This document shows positions 12,691-26,252 of a DNA stretch of 64,000 nucleotides, piece after piece. The notes below the pieces were generated by a model, which saw only the letters and a list, made by a program, of their open reading frames with translations, made no database searches and was not told where the DNA came from. A program made the position numbers and the translations under genes. The DNA is taken from NCBI GenBank assembly GCA_949775045.1, contig OX459110.1, positions 6,146,229 through 6,210,228 of the forward strand, given 5' to 3'. Each line of letters opens with the position of its first letter. Within the stretch, counting starts at the first letter, position 1. The DNA comes from Metridium senile. Taxonomy: Eukaryota > Cnidaria > Anthozoa > Actiniaria > Metridiidae.

Positions 12691-15600
12691 CTGGGTAGGA
12701 TTTTGTAGTTTTTTCTAAATAAAATCTTGCGCATGTATCAGAATGCTCTAATATTCTCAAACATTACTCACAGGGTCTAGGCGAAACTTTTGTGCCGAAA
12801 ACTCCGATCTTTTTGACACATTTTTACATCACCCTATAGGACATATTGCATTCTGGACAGGATTTTGTAGTTTTTTCTAAATAAAATCTTGCGCATGTAT
12901 CAGAATGCTCTAATATTCTCAGACATTACTCACAGGGTCTAGGCGAAACTTTTGTGCCGAAAACCCCGATCTTTTTGACACATTTTCAGATCACCCTATA
13001 GGGCATATTGCATTCTGGGTAGGATTTTGTAGTTTTTTCTAAATAAAATCTTGCGCATGTATCAGAATGCTCTAATATTCTCAGACATTACTCACAGGGT
13101 CTAAGCGAAAATTTTGTGCCGAAAACCCCGATCTTTTTGACACATTTTCAGATCACCCTATAGGGCATATTGCATTCTGGGTAGGATTTTGTAGTTTTTT
13201 CTAAATAAAATCTTGCGCATGTATCAGAATGCTCTAATATTCTCAGACATTACTCACAGGGTCTAAGCGAAAATTTTGTGCCGAAAACCCCGATCTTTTT
13301 GACACATTTTCAGATCACCCTATAGGGCATATTGCATTCTGGGTAGGATTTTGTAGTTTTTTCTAAATAAAATCTTGCGCATGTATCAGAATGCTCTAAT
13401 ATTCTCAGACATTACTCACAGGGTCTAGGCGAAACTTTTGTGCCGAAAACCCCGAACTTTTTGACACATTTTCAGATCACCCTATAGGGCATATTGCATT
13501 CTGGGTAGGATTTTGTAGTTTTTTCTAAATAAAATCTTGCGCATGTATCAGAATGCTCTAATATTCTCAGACATTACTCACAGGGTCTAGGCGAAACTTT
13601 TGTGCCGAAAACCCCGATCTTTTTGACACATTTTCAGATCACCCTATAGGGCAAATTGCATTCTGGGTAGGATTTTGTAGTTTTTTCTAAATAAAATCTT
13701 GCGCATGTATCAGAATGCTCTAATATTCTCAGACATTACTCACAGGGTCTAAGCGAAAATTTTGTGCCGAAAACCCCGATAGGATTTTGTAGTTTTTTCT
13801 AAATAAAATCTTGCGCATGTATCAGAATGCTCTAATATTCTCAGACATTACTCACAGGGCCTAGGCGAAAATTTTGAGCTGAAAACCTTGATCTTTTTGA
13901 CACATTTTCAGATCACTCTATAGGGCATATTGCATTCTGGGTAGGATTTTGTAGTTTTTTCTAAATGAAATCTTGCACATTTATCAGAATGCTCTAATAT
14001 TCTCAGACATTACTCACAGGGTCTAGGCAAAAATTTTGTGCCGAAATCTCCGATCTTTTTGACACATTTTTACATCACCCTATAGGACATATTGCATTCT
14101 GGACAGGATTTTGTAGTTTTTTCTAAATAAAATCTTGCGCATGTATCAGAATGCTCTAATATTCTCAGACATTACTCACAGGGTCTAGGCGAAACTTTTG
14201 TGCCGAAAACCCCGATCTTTTTGACACATTTTCAGATCACCCTATAGGGCATATTGCATTCTGGGTAGGATTTTGTAGTTTTTTCTAAATAAAATCTTGC
14301 GCATGTATCAGAATGCTCTAATATTCTCAGACATTACTCACAGGGTCTAGGCAAAAATTTTGTGCCGAAATCTCCGATCTTTTTGACACATTTTTACATC
14401 ACCCTATAGGACATATTGCATTCTGGACAGGATTTTGTAGTTTTTTCTAAATAAAATCTTGCGCATGTATCAGAATGCTCTAATAATCTCAGACATTACT
14501 CACAGGGTCTAAGCGAAAATGTTGTGCCGAAAACCCCGATCTTTTTGACACATTTTCAGATCACCCTATAGGGCATATTGCATTCTGACTAGGATTTTGT
14601 AGTTTTTTCTAAATAAAATCTTGCGCATGTATCAGAATGCTCTAATATTCTCAGACATTACTCACAGGGTCTAGGCAAAAATTTTGTGCCGAAAACCCCG
14701 AACTTTTTGACACATTTTCAGATCACCCTATAGGGCATATTGCATTCTGGGTAGGATTTTGTAGTTTTTTCTAAATAAAATCTTGCGCATGTATCAGAAT
14801 GCTCTAATATTCTCAAACATTACTCACAGGGTCTAGGCGAAACTTTTGTGCTGAAAACCCCGATCTTTTTGACATATTTTCAGATCACCCTATAGGGCAT
14901 ATTGCATTCTGGGTAGGATTTTGTAGTTTTTTCTAAATAAAATCTTGCGCATGTATCAGAATGCTCTAATATTCTCAGACATTACTCACAGGGTCAAAGC
15001 GAAAATTTTGTGCCGAAAACCCCGATCTTTTTGACAGATTTTCAGATCACCCTATAGGGCATACTGCATTCTGGACAGGATTTTGTAGTTTTTTCTAAAT
15101 AAAATCTTGCGCATGTATCAGAATGCTCTAATATTCTCAGACATTACTCACAGGGTCTAGGCGAAAATTTTGTGCCGAAAACCCCGAACTTTTTGACACA
15201 TTTTCAGATCACCCTATAGGGCATATTGCATTCTGGGTAGGATTTTGTAGTTTTTTCTAAATAAAATCTTGCGCATGTATCAGAATGCTCTAATATTCTC
15301 AGACATTACTCACAGGGTCTAGGCAAAAATTTTGTGCCGAAAACCCCGAACTTTTTGACACATTTTCAGATCACCCTATAGGGCATATTGCATTCTGGGT
15401 AGGATTTTGTAGTTTTTTCTAAATAAAATCTTGCGCATGTATCAGAATGCTCTAATATTCTCAAACATTACTCACAGGGTCTAGGCGAAACTTTTGTGCC
15501 GAAAACTCCGATCTTTTTGACACATTTTTACATCACCCTATAGGACATATTGCATTCTGGACAGGATTTTGTAGTTTTTTCTAAATAAAATCTTGCGCAT

Positions 15601-16454
15601 GTATCAGAATGCTCTAATATTCTCAGACATTACTCACAGGGTCTAGGCGAAACTTTTGTGCCGAAAACCCCGATCTTTTTGACACATTTTCAGATCACCC
15701 TATAGGGCATATTGCATTCTGGGTAGGATTTTGTAGTTTTTTCTAAATAAAATCTTGCGCATGTATCAGAATGCTCTAATATTCTCAGACATTACTCACA
15801 GGGTCTAAGCGAAAATTTTGTGCCGAAAACCCCGAACTTTTTGACACATTTTCAGATCACCCTATAGGGCATATTGCATTCTGGGTAGGATTTTGTAGTT
15901 TTTTCTAAATAAAATCTTGCGCATGTATCAGAATGCTCTAATATTCTCAGACATTACTCACAGGGTCTAAGCGAAAATTTTGTGCCGAAAACCCCGATAG
16001 GATTTTGTAGTTTTTTCTAAATAAAATCTTGCGCATGTATCAGAATGCTCTAATATTCTCAGACATTACTCACAGGGCCTAGGCGAAAATTTTGAGCTGA
16101 AAACCCCGATCTTTTTGACACATTTTCAGATCACTCTATAGGGCATATTGCATTCTGGGTAGGATTTTGTAGTTTTTTCTAAATGAAATCTTGCACATTT
16201 ATCAGAATGCTCTAATATTCTCAGACATTACTCACAGGGTCTAGGCAAAAATTTTGTGCTGAAAACCCCGATATTTTTGACCCATTTTTACATCACCCTA
16301 TAGGACATATTGCATTCTGGGTAGGATTTTGTAGTTTTTTCTAAATAAAATCTTGCGCATGTATCAGAATGCTCTAATATTCTCAGACATTACTCACAGG
16401 GTCTAGGCAAAAATTTTGTGCCGAAAACCCCGATCTTTTTGACACATTTTTACA

Positions 16455-19383
16455 TCACCCTATAGGGCAAATTGCATTCTGGGTAGGATTTTGTAGTTTT
16501 TTCTAAATAAAATCTTGCGCATGTATCAGAATGCTCTAATATTCTCAGACATTACTCACAGGGCCTAGGCGAAAATTTTGAGCTGAAAACCCCGATCTTT
16601 TTGACACATTTTCAGATCACTCTATAGGGCATATTGCAATCTGGGTAGGATTTTGTAGTTTTTTCTAAATGAAATCTTCCACATTTATCAGAATGCTCTA
16701 ATATTCTCAGACATTACTCACAGGGTCTAGGCAAAAATTTTGTGCCGAAAACTCCGATCTTTTTGACACATTTTTACATCACCCTATAGGACATATTGCA
16801 TTCTGGGTAGGATTTTGTAGTTTTTTCTAAATAAAATCTTGCGCATGTATCAGAATGCTCTAATATTCTCAGACATTACTCACAGGGTCTAGGCAAAAAT
16901 TTTGTGCCGAAATCTCCGATCTTTTTGACACATTTTTACATCACCCTATAGGATATATTGCATTCTGGACAGGATTTTGTAGTTTTTTCTAAATAAAATC
17001 TTGCGCATGTATCAGAATGCTCTAATATTCTCAGACATTACTCACAGGGTCTAGGCGAAACTTTTGTGCCGAAAACCCCGATCTTTTTGACACATTTTCA
17101 GATCACCCTATAGGGCATATTGCATTCTGGGTAGGATTTTGTAGTTTTTTCTAAATAAAATCTTGCGCATGTATCAGAATGCTCTAATATTCTAAGACAT
17201 TACTCACAGGGTCTAAGCAAAAATTTTGTGCCGAAAACCCCGATCTTTTTGACACATTTTCAGATCACCCTATAGGGCATATTGCATTCTGGGTAGGATT
17301 TTGTAGTTTTTTCTAAATAAAATCTTGCGCATGTATCAGAATGCTCTAATATTCTCAGACATTACTCACAGGGTCTAGGCAAAAATTTTGTGCCGAAAAC
17401 CCCGATCTTTTTGACACATTTTCAGATCACCCTATAGGGCATATTGCATTCTGGGTAGGATTTTGTAGTTTTTTCTAAATAAAATCTTGCGCATGTATCA
17501 GAATGCTCTAATATTCTCAGACATTACTCACAGGGTCTAGGCGAAACTTTTGTGCCGAAAACCCCGATCTTTTTGACACATTTTCAGATCACCCTATAGG
17601 GCAAATTGCATTCTGGGTAGGATTTTGTAGTTTTTTCTAAATAAAATCTTGCGCATGTATCAGAATGCTCTAATATTCTCAGACATTACTCACAGGGTCA
17701 AAGCGAAAATTTTGTGCCGAAAACCCCGATCTTTTTGACACATTTTCAGATCACCCTATAGGGCATACTGCATTCTGGACAGGATTTTGTAGTTTTTTCT
17801 AAATAAAATCTTGCGCATGTATCAGAATGCTCTAATATTCTCAGACATTACTCACAGGGTCTAGGCGAAAATTTTGTGCCGAAAACCCCGAACTTTTTGA
17901 CACATTTTCAGATCACCCTATAGGGCAAATTGCATTCTGGGTAGGATTTTGTAGTTTTTTCTAAATAAAATCTTGCGCATGTATCAGAATGCTCTAATAT
18001 TCTCAGACATTACTCACAGGGCCTAGGCGAAAATTTTGAGCTGAAAACCCCGATCTTTTTGACACATTTTCAGATCACTCTATAGGGCATATTGCATTCT
18101 GGGTAGGATTTTGTAGTTTTTTCTAAATGAAATCTTCCACATTTATCAGAATGCTCTAATATTCTCAGACATTACTCACAGGGTCTAGGCAAAAATTTTG
18201 TGCCGAAAACTCCGATCTTTTTGACACATTTTTACATCACCCTATAGGACATATTGCATTCTGGGTAGGATTTTGTAGTTTTTTCTAAATAAAATCTTGC
18301 GCATGTATCAGAATGCTCTAATATTCTCAGACATTACTCACAGGGTCTAGGCAAAAATTTTGTGCCGAAATCTCCGATCTTTTTGACACATTTTTACATC
18401 ACCCTATAGGATATATTGCATTCTGGACAGGATTTTGTAGTTTTTTCTAAATAAAATCTTGCGCATGTATCAGAATGCTCTAATATTCTCAGACATTACT
18501 CACAGGGTCTAGGCGAAACTTTTGTGCCGAAAACCCCGATCTTTTTGACACATTTTCAGATCACCCTATAGGGCATATTGCATTCTGGGTAGGATTTTGA
18601 AGTTTTTTCTAAATAAAATCTTGCGCATGTATCAGAATGCTCTAATATTCTAAGACATTACTCACAGGGTCTAAGCGAAAATTTTGTGCCGAAAACCCCG
18701 ATCTTTTTGACACATTTTCAGATCACCCTATAGGGCATATTGCATTCTGGGTAGGATTTTGTAGTTTTTTCTAAATAAAATCTTGCGCATGTATCAGAAT
18801 GCTCTAATATTCTCAGACATTACTCACAGGGTCTAGGCAAAAATTTTGTGCCGAAAACCCCGATCTTTTTGACACATTTTCAGATCACCCTATAGGGCAT
18901 ATTGCATTCTGGGTAGGATTTTGTAGTTTTTTCTAAATAAAATCTTGCGCATGTATCAGAATGCTCTAATATTCTCAGACATTACTCACAGGGTCTAGGC
19001 GAAACTTTTGTGCCGAAAACCCCGATCTTTTTGACACATTTTCAGATCACCCTATAGGGCAAATTGCATTCTGGGTAGGATTTTGTAGTTTTTTCTAAAT
19101 AAAATCTTGCGCATGTATCAGAATGCTCTAATATTCTCAGACATTACTCACAGGGTCAAAGCGAAAATTTTGTGCCGAAAACCCCGATCTTTTTGACACA
19201 TTTTCAGATCACCCTATAGGGCATACTGCATTCTGGACAGGATTTTGTAGTTTTTTCTAAATAAAATCTTGCGCATGTATCAGAATGCTCTAATATTCTC
19301 AGACATTACTCACAGGGTCTAGGCGAAAATTTTGTGCCGAAAACCCCGAACTTTTTGACACATTTTCAGATCACCCTATAGGG
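16455..19383 (+). repeat. 1458-bp nine-monomer tandem duplication
   Basis: Two adjacent copies of a nine-monomer block lie at about 16455-17912 and 17913-19370. Variants one period apart include gaaatcttcc (16671 and 18129), ggatatattg (16951 and 18409) and gtcaaagcg (17697 and 19155). The copies differ by only a few visible bases, for example gcaatctggg near 16637 in copy 1 and ttttgaagtt near 18597 in copy 2. The end of copy 2 overlaps the start of the 3626-bp duplication. Confidence 0.85.
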
Positions 19384-22300
19384 CATATTGCATTCTGGGT
19401 AGGATTTTGTAGTTTTTTCTAAATAAAATCTTGCGCATGTATCAGAATGCTCTAATATTCTCAGACATTACTCACAGGGTCTAAGCGAAAATTTTGTGCC
19501 GAAAACCCCGATAGGATTTTGTAGTTTTTTCTAAATAAAATCTTGCGCATGTATCAGAATGCTCTAATATTCTCAGACATTACTCACAGGGTCTAGGCGA
19601 AAATTTTGTGCCGAAAACCCCGAACTTTTTGACACATTTTCAGATCACCCTATAGGACATATTGCATTCTGGACAGGATTTTGTAGTTTTTTCTAAATAA
19701 AATCTTGCGCATGTATCAGAATGCTCTAATATTCTCAGACATTACTCACAGGGTCTAGGCGAAACTTTTGTGCCGAAAACCCCGATCTTTTTGACACATT
19801 TTCAGATCACCCTATAGGGCATATTGCATTCTGGGTAGGATTTTGTAGTTTTTTCTAAATAAAATCTTGCGCATGTATCAGAATGCTCTAATATTCTCAA
19901 ACATTACTCACAGGGTCTAGGCGAAACTTTTGTGCCGAAAACTCCGATCTTTTTGACACATTTTTACATCACCCTATAGGACATATTGCATTCTGGACAG
20001 GATTTTGTAGTTTTTTCTAAATAAAATCTTGCGCATGTATCAGAATGCTCTAATATTCTCAGACATTACTCACAGGGTCTAGGCGAAACTTTTGTGCCGA
20101 AAACCCCGATCTTTTTGACACATTTTCAGATCACCCTATAGGGCATATTGCATTCTGGGTAGGATTTTGTAGTTTTTTCTAAATAAAATCTTGCGCATGT
20201 ATCAGAATGCTCTAATATTCTCAGACATTACTCACAGGGTCAAAGCGAAAATTTTGTGCCGAAAACCCCGATCTTTTTGACACATTTTCAGATCACCCTA
20301 TAGGGCATACTGCATTCTGGACAGGATTTTGTAGTTTTTTCTAAATAAAATCTTGCGCATGTATCAGAATGCTCTAATATTCTCAGACATTACTCACAGG
20401 GTCTAGGCGAAAATTTTGTGCCGAAAACCCCGAACTTTTTGACACATTTTCAGATCACCCTATAGGGCATATTGCATTCTGGGTAGGATTTTGTAGTTTT
20501 TTCTAAATAAAATCTTGCGCATGTATCAGAATGCTCTAATATTCTCAGACATTACTCACAGGGTCTAGGCAAAAATTTTGTGCCGAAAACCCCGAACTTT
20601 TTGACACATTTTCAGATCACCCTATAGGGCATATTGCATTCTGGGTAGGATTTTGTAGTTTTTTCTAAATAAAATCTTGCGCATGTATCAGAATGCTCTA
20701 ATATTCTCAAACATTACTCACAGGGTCTAGGCGAAACTTTTGTGCCGAGAACTCCGATCTTTTTGACACATTTTTACATCACCCTATAGGACATATTGCA
20801 TTCTGGACAGGATTTTGTAGTTTTTTCTAAATAAAATCTTGCGCATGTATCAGAATGCTCTAATATTCTCAGACATTACTCACAGGGTCTAGGCGAAACT
20901 TTTGTGCCGAAAACCCCGATCTTTTTGACACATTTTCAGATCACCCTATAGGGCATATTGCATTCTGGGTAGGATTTTGTAGTTTTTTCTAAATAAAATC
21001 TTGCGCATGTATCAGAATGCTCTAATATTCTCAAACATTACTCACAGGGTCTAGGCGAAACTTTTGTGCCGAAAACTCCGATCTTTTTGACACATTTTTA
21101 CATCACCCTATAGGACATATTGCATTCTGGACAGGATTTTGTAGTTTTTTCTAAATAAAATCTTGCGCATGTATCAGAATGCTCTAATATTCTCAGACAT
21201 TACTCACAGGATCTAGGCGAAACTTTTGTGCCGAAAACCCCGATCTTTTTGACACATTTTCAGATCACCCTATAGGGCATATTGCATTCTGGGTAGGATT
21301 TTGTAGTTTTTTCTAAATAAAATCTTGCGCATGTATCAGAATGCTCTAATATTCTCAGACATTACTCACAGGGTCTAAGCGAAAATTTTGTGCCGAAAAC
21401 CCCGATCTTTTTGACACATTTTCAGATCACCCTATAGGGCATATTGCATTGTGGGTAGGATTTTGTAGTTTTTTCTAAATAAAATCTTGGGCATGTATCA
21501 GAATGCTCTAATATTCTCAGACATTACTCACAGGGTCTAGGCGAAAATTTTGTGCCGAAAACCCCGAACTTTTTGACACATTTTCAGATCACCCTATAGG
21601 GCATATTGCATTCTGGGTAGGATTTTGTAGTTTTTTCTAAATAAAATCTTGCGCATGTATCAGAATGCTCTAATATTCTCAGACATTACTCACAGGGTCT
21701 AGGCGAAACTTTTGTGCCGAAAACCCCGATCTTTTTGACACATTTTCAGATCACCCTATAGGGCAAATTGCATTCTGGGTAGGATTTTGTAGTTTTTTCT
21801 AAATAAAATCTTGCGCATGTATCAGAATGCTCTAATATTCTCAGACATTACTCACAGGGTCTAAGCGAAAATTTTGTGCCGAAAACCCCGATAGGATTTT
21901 GTAGTTTTTTCTAAATAAAATCTTGCGCATGTATCAGAATGCTCTAATATTCTCAGACATTACTCACAGGGCCTAGGCGAAAATTTTGAGCTGAAAACCC
22001 CGATCTTTTTGACACATTTTCAGATCACTCTATAGGGCATATTGCATTCTGGGTAGGATTTTGTAGTTTTTTCTAAATGAAATCTTGCACATTTATCAGA
22101 ATGCTCTAATATTCTCAGACATTACTCACAGGGTCTAGGCAAAAATTTTGTGCCGAAAACCCCGAACTTTTTGACACATTTTTACATCACCCTATAGGAC
22201 ATATTGCATTCTGGGTAGGATTTTGTAGTTTTTTCTAAATAAAATCTTGCGCATGTATCAGAATGCTCTAATATTCTCAGACATTACTCACAGGGTCTAG

Positions 22301-25300
22301 GCAAAAATTTTGTGCCGAAATCTCCGATCTTTTTGACACATTTTTACATCACCCTATAGGACATATTGCATTCTGGACAGGATTTTGTAGTTTTTTCTAA
22401 ATAAAATCTTGCGCATGTATCAGAATGCTCTAATATTCTCAGACATTACTCACAGGGTCTAGGCGAAACTTTTGTGCCGAAAACCCCGATCTTTTTGACA
22501 CATTTTCAGATCACCCTATAGGGCATATTGCATTCTGGGTAGGATTTTGTAGTTTTTTCTAAATAAAATCTTGCGCATGTATCAGAATGCTCTAATATTC
22601 TCAGACATTACTCACAGGGTCTAGGCGAAACTTTTGTGCCGAAAACCCCGATCTTTTTGACACATTTTCAGATCACCCTATAGGGCAAATTGCATTCTGG
22701 GTAGGATTTTGTAGTTTTTTCTAAATAAAATCTTGCGCATGTATCAGAATGCTCTAATATTCTCAGACATTACTCACAGGGTCAAAGCGAAAATTTTGTG
22801 CCGAAAACCCCGATCTTTTTGACACATTTTCAGATCACCCTATAGGGCATACTGCATTCTGGACAGGATTTTGTAGTTTTTTCTAAATAAAATCTTGCGC
22901 ATGTATCAGAATGCTCTAATATTCTCAGACATTACTCACAGGGTCTAGGCGAAAATTTTGTGCCGAAAACCCCGAACTTTTTGACACATTTTCAGATCAC
23001 CCTATAGGGCATATTGCATTCTGGGTAGGATTTTGTAGTTTTTTCTAAATAAAATCTTGCGCATGTATCAGAATGCTCTAATATTCTCAGACATTACTCA
23101 CAGGGTCTAAGCGAAAATTTTGTGCCGAAAACCCCGATAGGATTTTGTAGTTTTTTCTAAATAAAATCTTGCGCATGTATCAGAATGCTCTAATATTCTC
23201 AGACATTACTCACAGGGTCTAGGCGAAAATTTTGTGCCGAAAACCCCGAACTTTTTGACACATTTTCAGATCACCCTATAGGACATATTGCATTCTGGAC
23301 AGGATTTTGTAGTTTTTTCTAAATAAAATCTTGCGCATGTATCAGAATGCTCTAATATTCTCAGACATTACTCACAGGGTCTAGGCGAAACTTTTGTGCC
23401 GAAAACCCCGATCTTTTTGACACATTTTCAGATCACCCTATAGGGCATATTGCATTCTGGGTAGGATTTTGTAGTTTTTTCTAAATAAAATCTTGCGCAT
23501 GTATCAGAATGCTCTAATATTCTCAAACATTACTCACAGGGTCTAGGCGAAACTTTTGTGCCGAAAACTCCGATCTTTTTGACACATTTTTACATCACCC
23601 TATAGGACATATTGCATTCTGGACAGGATTTTGTAGTTTTTTCTAAATAAAATCTTGCGCATGTATCAGAATGCTCTAATATTCTCAGACATTACTCACA
23701 GGGTCTAGGCGAAACTTTTGTGCCGAAAACCCCGATCTTTTTGACACATTTTCAGATCACCCTATAGGGCATATTGCATTCTGGGTAGGATTTTGTAGTT
23801 TTTTCTAAATAAAATCTTGCGCATGTATCAGAATGCTCTAATATTCTCAGACATTACTCACAGGGTCAAAGCGAAAATTTTGTGCCGAAAACCCCGATCT
23901 TTTTGACACATTTTCAGATCACCCTATAGGGCATACTGCATTCTGGACAGGATTTTGTAGTTTTTTCTAAATAAAATCTTGCGCATGTATCAGAATGCTC
24001 TAATATTCTCAGACATTACTCACAGGGTCTAGGCGAAAATTTTGTGCCGAAAACCCCGAACTTTTTGACACATTTTCAGATCACCCTATAGGGCATATTG
24101 CATTCTGGGTAGGATTTTGTAGTTTTTTCTAAATAAAATCTTGCGCATGTATCAGAATGCTCTAATATTCTCAGACATTACTCACAGGGTCTAGGCAAAA
24201 ATTTTGTGCCGAAAACCCCGAACTTTTTGACACATTTTCAGATCACCCTATAGGGCATATTGCATTCTGGGTAGGATTTTGTAGTTTTTTCTAAATAAAA
24301 TCTTGCGCATGTATCAGAATGCTCTAATATTCTCAAACATTACTCACAGGGTCTAGGCGAAACTTTTGTGCCGAGAACTCCGATCTTTTTGACACATTTT
24401 TACATCACCCTATAGGACATATTGCATTCTGGACAGGATTTTGTAGTTTTTTCTAAATAAAATCTTGCGCATGTATCAGAATGCTCTAATATTCTCAGAC
24501 ATTACTCACAGGGTCTAGGCGAAACTTTTGTGCCGAAAACCCCGATCTTTTTGACACATTTTCAGATCACCCTATAGGGCATATTGCATTCTGGGTAGGA
24601 TTTTGTAGTTTTTTCTAAATAAAATCTTGCGCATGTATCAGAATGCTCTAATATTCTCAAACATTACTCACAGGGTCTAGGCGAAACTTTTGTGCCGAAA
24701 ACTCCGATCTTTTTGACACATTTTTACATCACCCTATAGGACATATTGCATTCTGGACAGGATTTTGTAGTTTTTTCTAAATAAAATCTTGCGCATGTAT
24801 CAGAATGCTCTAATATTCTCAGACATTACTCACAGGATCTAGGCGAAACTTTTGTGCCGAAAACCCCGATCTTTTTGACACATTTTCAGATCACCCTATA
24901 GGGCATATTGCATTCTGGGTAGGATTTTGTAGTTTTTTCTAAATAAAATCTTGCGCATGTATCAGAATGCTCTAATATTCTCAGACATTACTCACAGGGT
25001 CTAAGCGAAAATTTTGTGCCGAAAACCCCGATCTTTTTGACACATTTTCAGATCACCCTATAGGGCATATTGCATTGTGGGTAGGATTTTGTAGTTTTTT
25101 CTAAATAAAATCTTGGGCATGTATCAGAATGCTCTAATATTCTCAGACATTACTCACAGGGTCTAGGCGAAAATTTTGTGCCGAAAACCCCGAACTTTTT
25201 GACACATTTTCAGATCACCCTATAGGGCATATTGCATTCTGGGTAGGATTTTGTAGTTTTTTCTAAATAAAATCTTGCGCATGTATCAGAATGCTCTAAT

Positions 25301-26252
25301 ATTCTCAGACATTACTCACAGGGTCTAGGCGAAACTTTTGTGCCGAAAACCCCGATCTTTTTGACACATTTTCAGATCACCCTATAGGGCAAATTGCATT
25401 CTGGGTAGGATTTTGTAGTTTTTTCTAAATAAAATCTTGCGCATGTATCAGAATGCTCTAATATTCTCAGACATTACTCACAGGGTCTAAGCGAAAATTT
25501 TGTGCCGAAAACCCCGATAGGATTTTGTAGTTTTTTCTAAATAAAATCTTGCGCATGTATCAGAATGCTCTAATATTCTCAGACATTACTCACAGGGCCT
25601 AGGCGAAAATTTTGAGCTGAAAACCCCGATCTTTTTGACACATTTTCAGATCACTCTATAGGGCATATTGCATTCTGGGTAGGATTTTGTAGTTTTTTCT
25701 AAATGAAATCTTGCACATTTATCAGAATGCTCTAATATTCTCAGACATTACTCACAGGGTCTAGGCAAAAATTTTGTGCCGAAAACCCCGAACTTTTTGA
25801 CACATTTTTACATCACCCTATAGGACATATTGCATTCTGGGTAGGATTTTGTAGTTTTTTCTAAATAAAATCTTGCGCATGTATCAGAATGCTCTAATAT
25901 TCTCAGACATTACTCACAGGGTCTAGGCAAAAATTTTGTGCCGAAATCTCCGATCTTTTTGACACATTTTTACATCACCCTATAGGACATATTGCATTCT
26001 GGACAGGATTTTGTAGTTTTTTCTAAATAAAATCTTGCGCATGTATCAGAATGCTCTAATATTCTCAGACATTACTCACAGGGTCTAGGCGAAACTTTTG
26101 TGCCGAAAACCCCGATCTTTTTGACACATTTTCAGATCACCCTATAGGGCATATTGCATTCTGGGTAGGATTTTGTAGTTTTTTCTAAATAAAATCTTGC
26201 GCATGTATCAGAATGCTCTAATATTCTCAGACATTACTCACAGGGTCTAGGC
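18845..26252 (+). repeat. 3626-bp tandem segmental duplication
   Basis: Two adjacent copies lie at about 18845-22470 and 22471-26096, with agreement continuing to about 26252. Diagnostic pairs exactly 3626 bp apart are gtcaaagcg (19155 and 22781), ataggatttt junctions (19511 and 23137; 21891 and 25517), ccgagaactcc (20741 and 24367), acaggatctagg (21211 and 24837) and gcattgtggg (21451 and 25077). The length equals 23 monomers minus two 50-bp deletions. I compared landmarks rather than every base and saw no difference between the copies, so the event looks very recent. Confidence 0.88.
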
